From contig NW_020825289.1 of NCBI RefSeq assembly GCF_003286085.1, positions 1,612,001 to 1,676,000 on the forward strand: a stretch of DNA of 64,000 bases, in the 5' to 3' direction. Source of the stretch: Drosophila persimilis. Lineage: Eukaryota > Arthropoda > Insecta > Diptera > Drosophilidae. Below the pieces are notes generated by a model. The model did not search any database. It saw nothing but the letters and a program-made list of their open reading frames with translations, and was not told the DNA's origin. Positions 63,676 to 64,000 of the stretch are shown here, piece after piece; positions within the stretch are counted from its first letter, which is position 1, and the number at the start of each line of letters is the position of its first letter. The translations under genes were made by a program, and so were the position numbers.

Positions 63676-64000
63676 TTACCACTTTACCAGAAGGTCGGGC
63701 AGCCGCAGTATTGATTAGCTTTCCTTCCAAGGTGTCAGCTTCGGGAGTTACCTTGCCACCCACTCCGGATGCGGGATGGGACCCCCTCGGGTACGCACAG
63801 GCACCTTCCACCTTACAGGTATTCCCTGCTGTAGAGCCGGTTGGGCCAAGCCTTTGGGCCGCTGCCTTTCCGAGCTTGGGATTGCTCCCGGTTGGCATTT
63901 GGGGCGCTCCCCACACTCAATTGTTTTTTGGTTTTTATTTTTGTTTTTGTACATCTTGTTCCCACGAGATGCAGAGAAAGGGAAAGGTCAGCCCGATCAA
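63676..64000 (-). pseudogene. LOA 5' UTR and ORF1 start (minus)
   Basis: Reverse complement of about 29065-29377 of LOA copy A: ORF1 N-terminus (NPKLGKAAAQRLGPTGSTAG, GGKVTPEADTLEGKLINTAA) and the preceding UTR. It is closer to copy A than to B or C (GAGTGTGGGGAGCGCCCC form, no DINE-1). Runs off the right edge. Confidence 0.8.

Noticed and set aside
1..64000. tRNA, rRNA, CRISPR, bacterial operon or phage features
   Set aside because: None seen. Spliced-type signals, LINEs and Helentrons indicate an animal genome, and no tRNA- or rRNA-like conserved stretches were recognised by eye.

Overview
This window is transposon-dense insect heterochromatin, most likely from a Drosophila. The main reason is about two dozen full or partial copies of a DINE-1/INE-1-type non-autonomous Helentron. 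They share a 5' end starting TATACCCGATACTC, a conserved block with GTATATATATTCTTGATCAG, a GGAC/AGAC tetranucleotide tract and a 3' hairpin. Around them lie BEL/Pao LTR elements, a CR1-clade LINE with a PHD-finger ORF1, and a LOA-clade LINE with an RNase H domain. An obscura-group species, and Y-linked, dot-chromosome or pericentric sequence, would fit; this is inference. No ordinary host gene is complete. The only likely host coding sequence is one spliced exon at 54644-54864 (-).

Layout. 1-11340: about 2.5 copies of a 4.6-kb tandem unit made of BEL-A gag and pol pieces, back-to-back BEL-A LTR pieces and one DINE-1 per unit. 11321-14284: a DINE/CR1/DINE junction, then BEL-A RNase H and RT on the minus strand. 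14284-28168: a plus-strand BEL-A copy, opened by a DINE-1 in gag that was itself split by a full CR1 (15213-19900, both ORFs open), and by a second DINE-1 in pol. 28168-33739: CR1 and DINE debris and a nearly full-length LOA element with a 13-bp target duplication. 33741-50640: six tandem composite monomers (5573, 1907, 5230, 846, 846 and 2498 bp) built from CR1 fragment, DINE-1, BEL-A LTR and deleted LOA copies. 50641-59791: two inverted copies of one flank, a 623-bp TIR element, a second CR1, an AT-rich stretch with the exon, another DINE-1, LINE scraps and a decayed CR1. 59792-63193: BEL-B, a young deleted element with identical 371-bp LTRs and a 5-bp target duplication. 63211-64000: DINE-1 and LOA remnants.

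How the parts relate. Most of the sequence is molecular fossil. BEL-A pol is broken in every copy: the protease Asp is replaced, the integrase middle Asp is deleted, and RT carries stops. LOA is broken as well. The CR1 at 15213-19900 is the only element whose proteins look complete. Its ORF1 ends in A_AAA_AAC_UAA, directly overlapping ORF2 in the -1 frame, and ORF2 has no AUG before the endonuclease, so a -1 ribosomal frameshift is the simplest route to the enzyme. Nesting and shared junctions give a relative order: BEL-A, then DINE-1 in gag, then CR1; and CR1, then LOA, then DINE-1 in LOA, then array amplification, then a solo-LTR element in monomer 1. BEL-B came after the 50.6/59.5-kb duplication.
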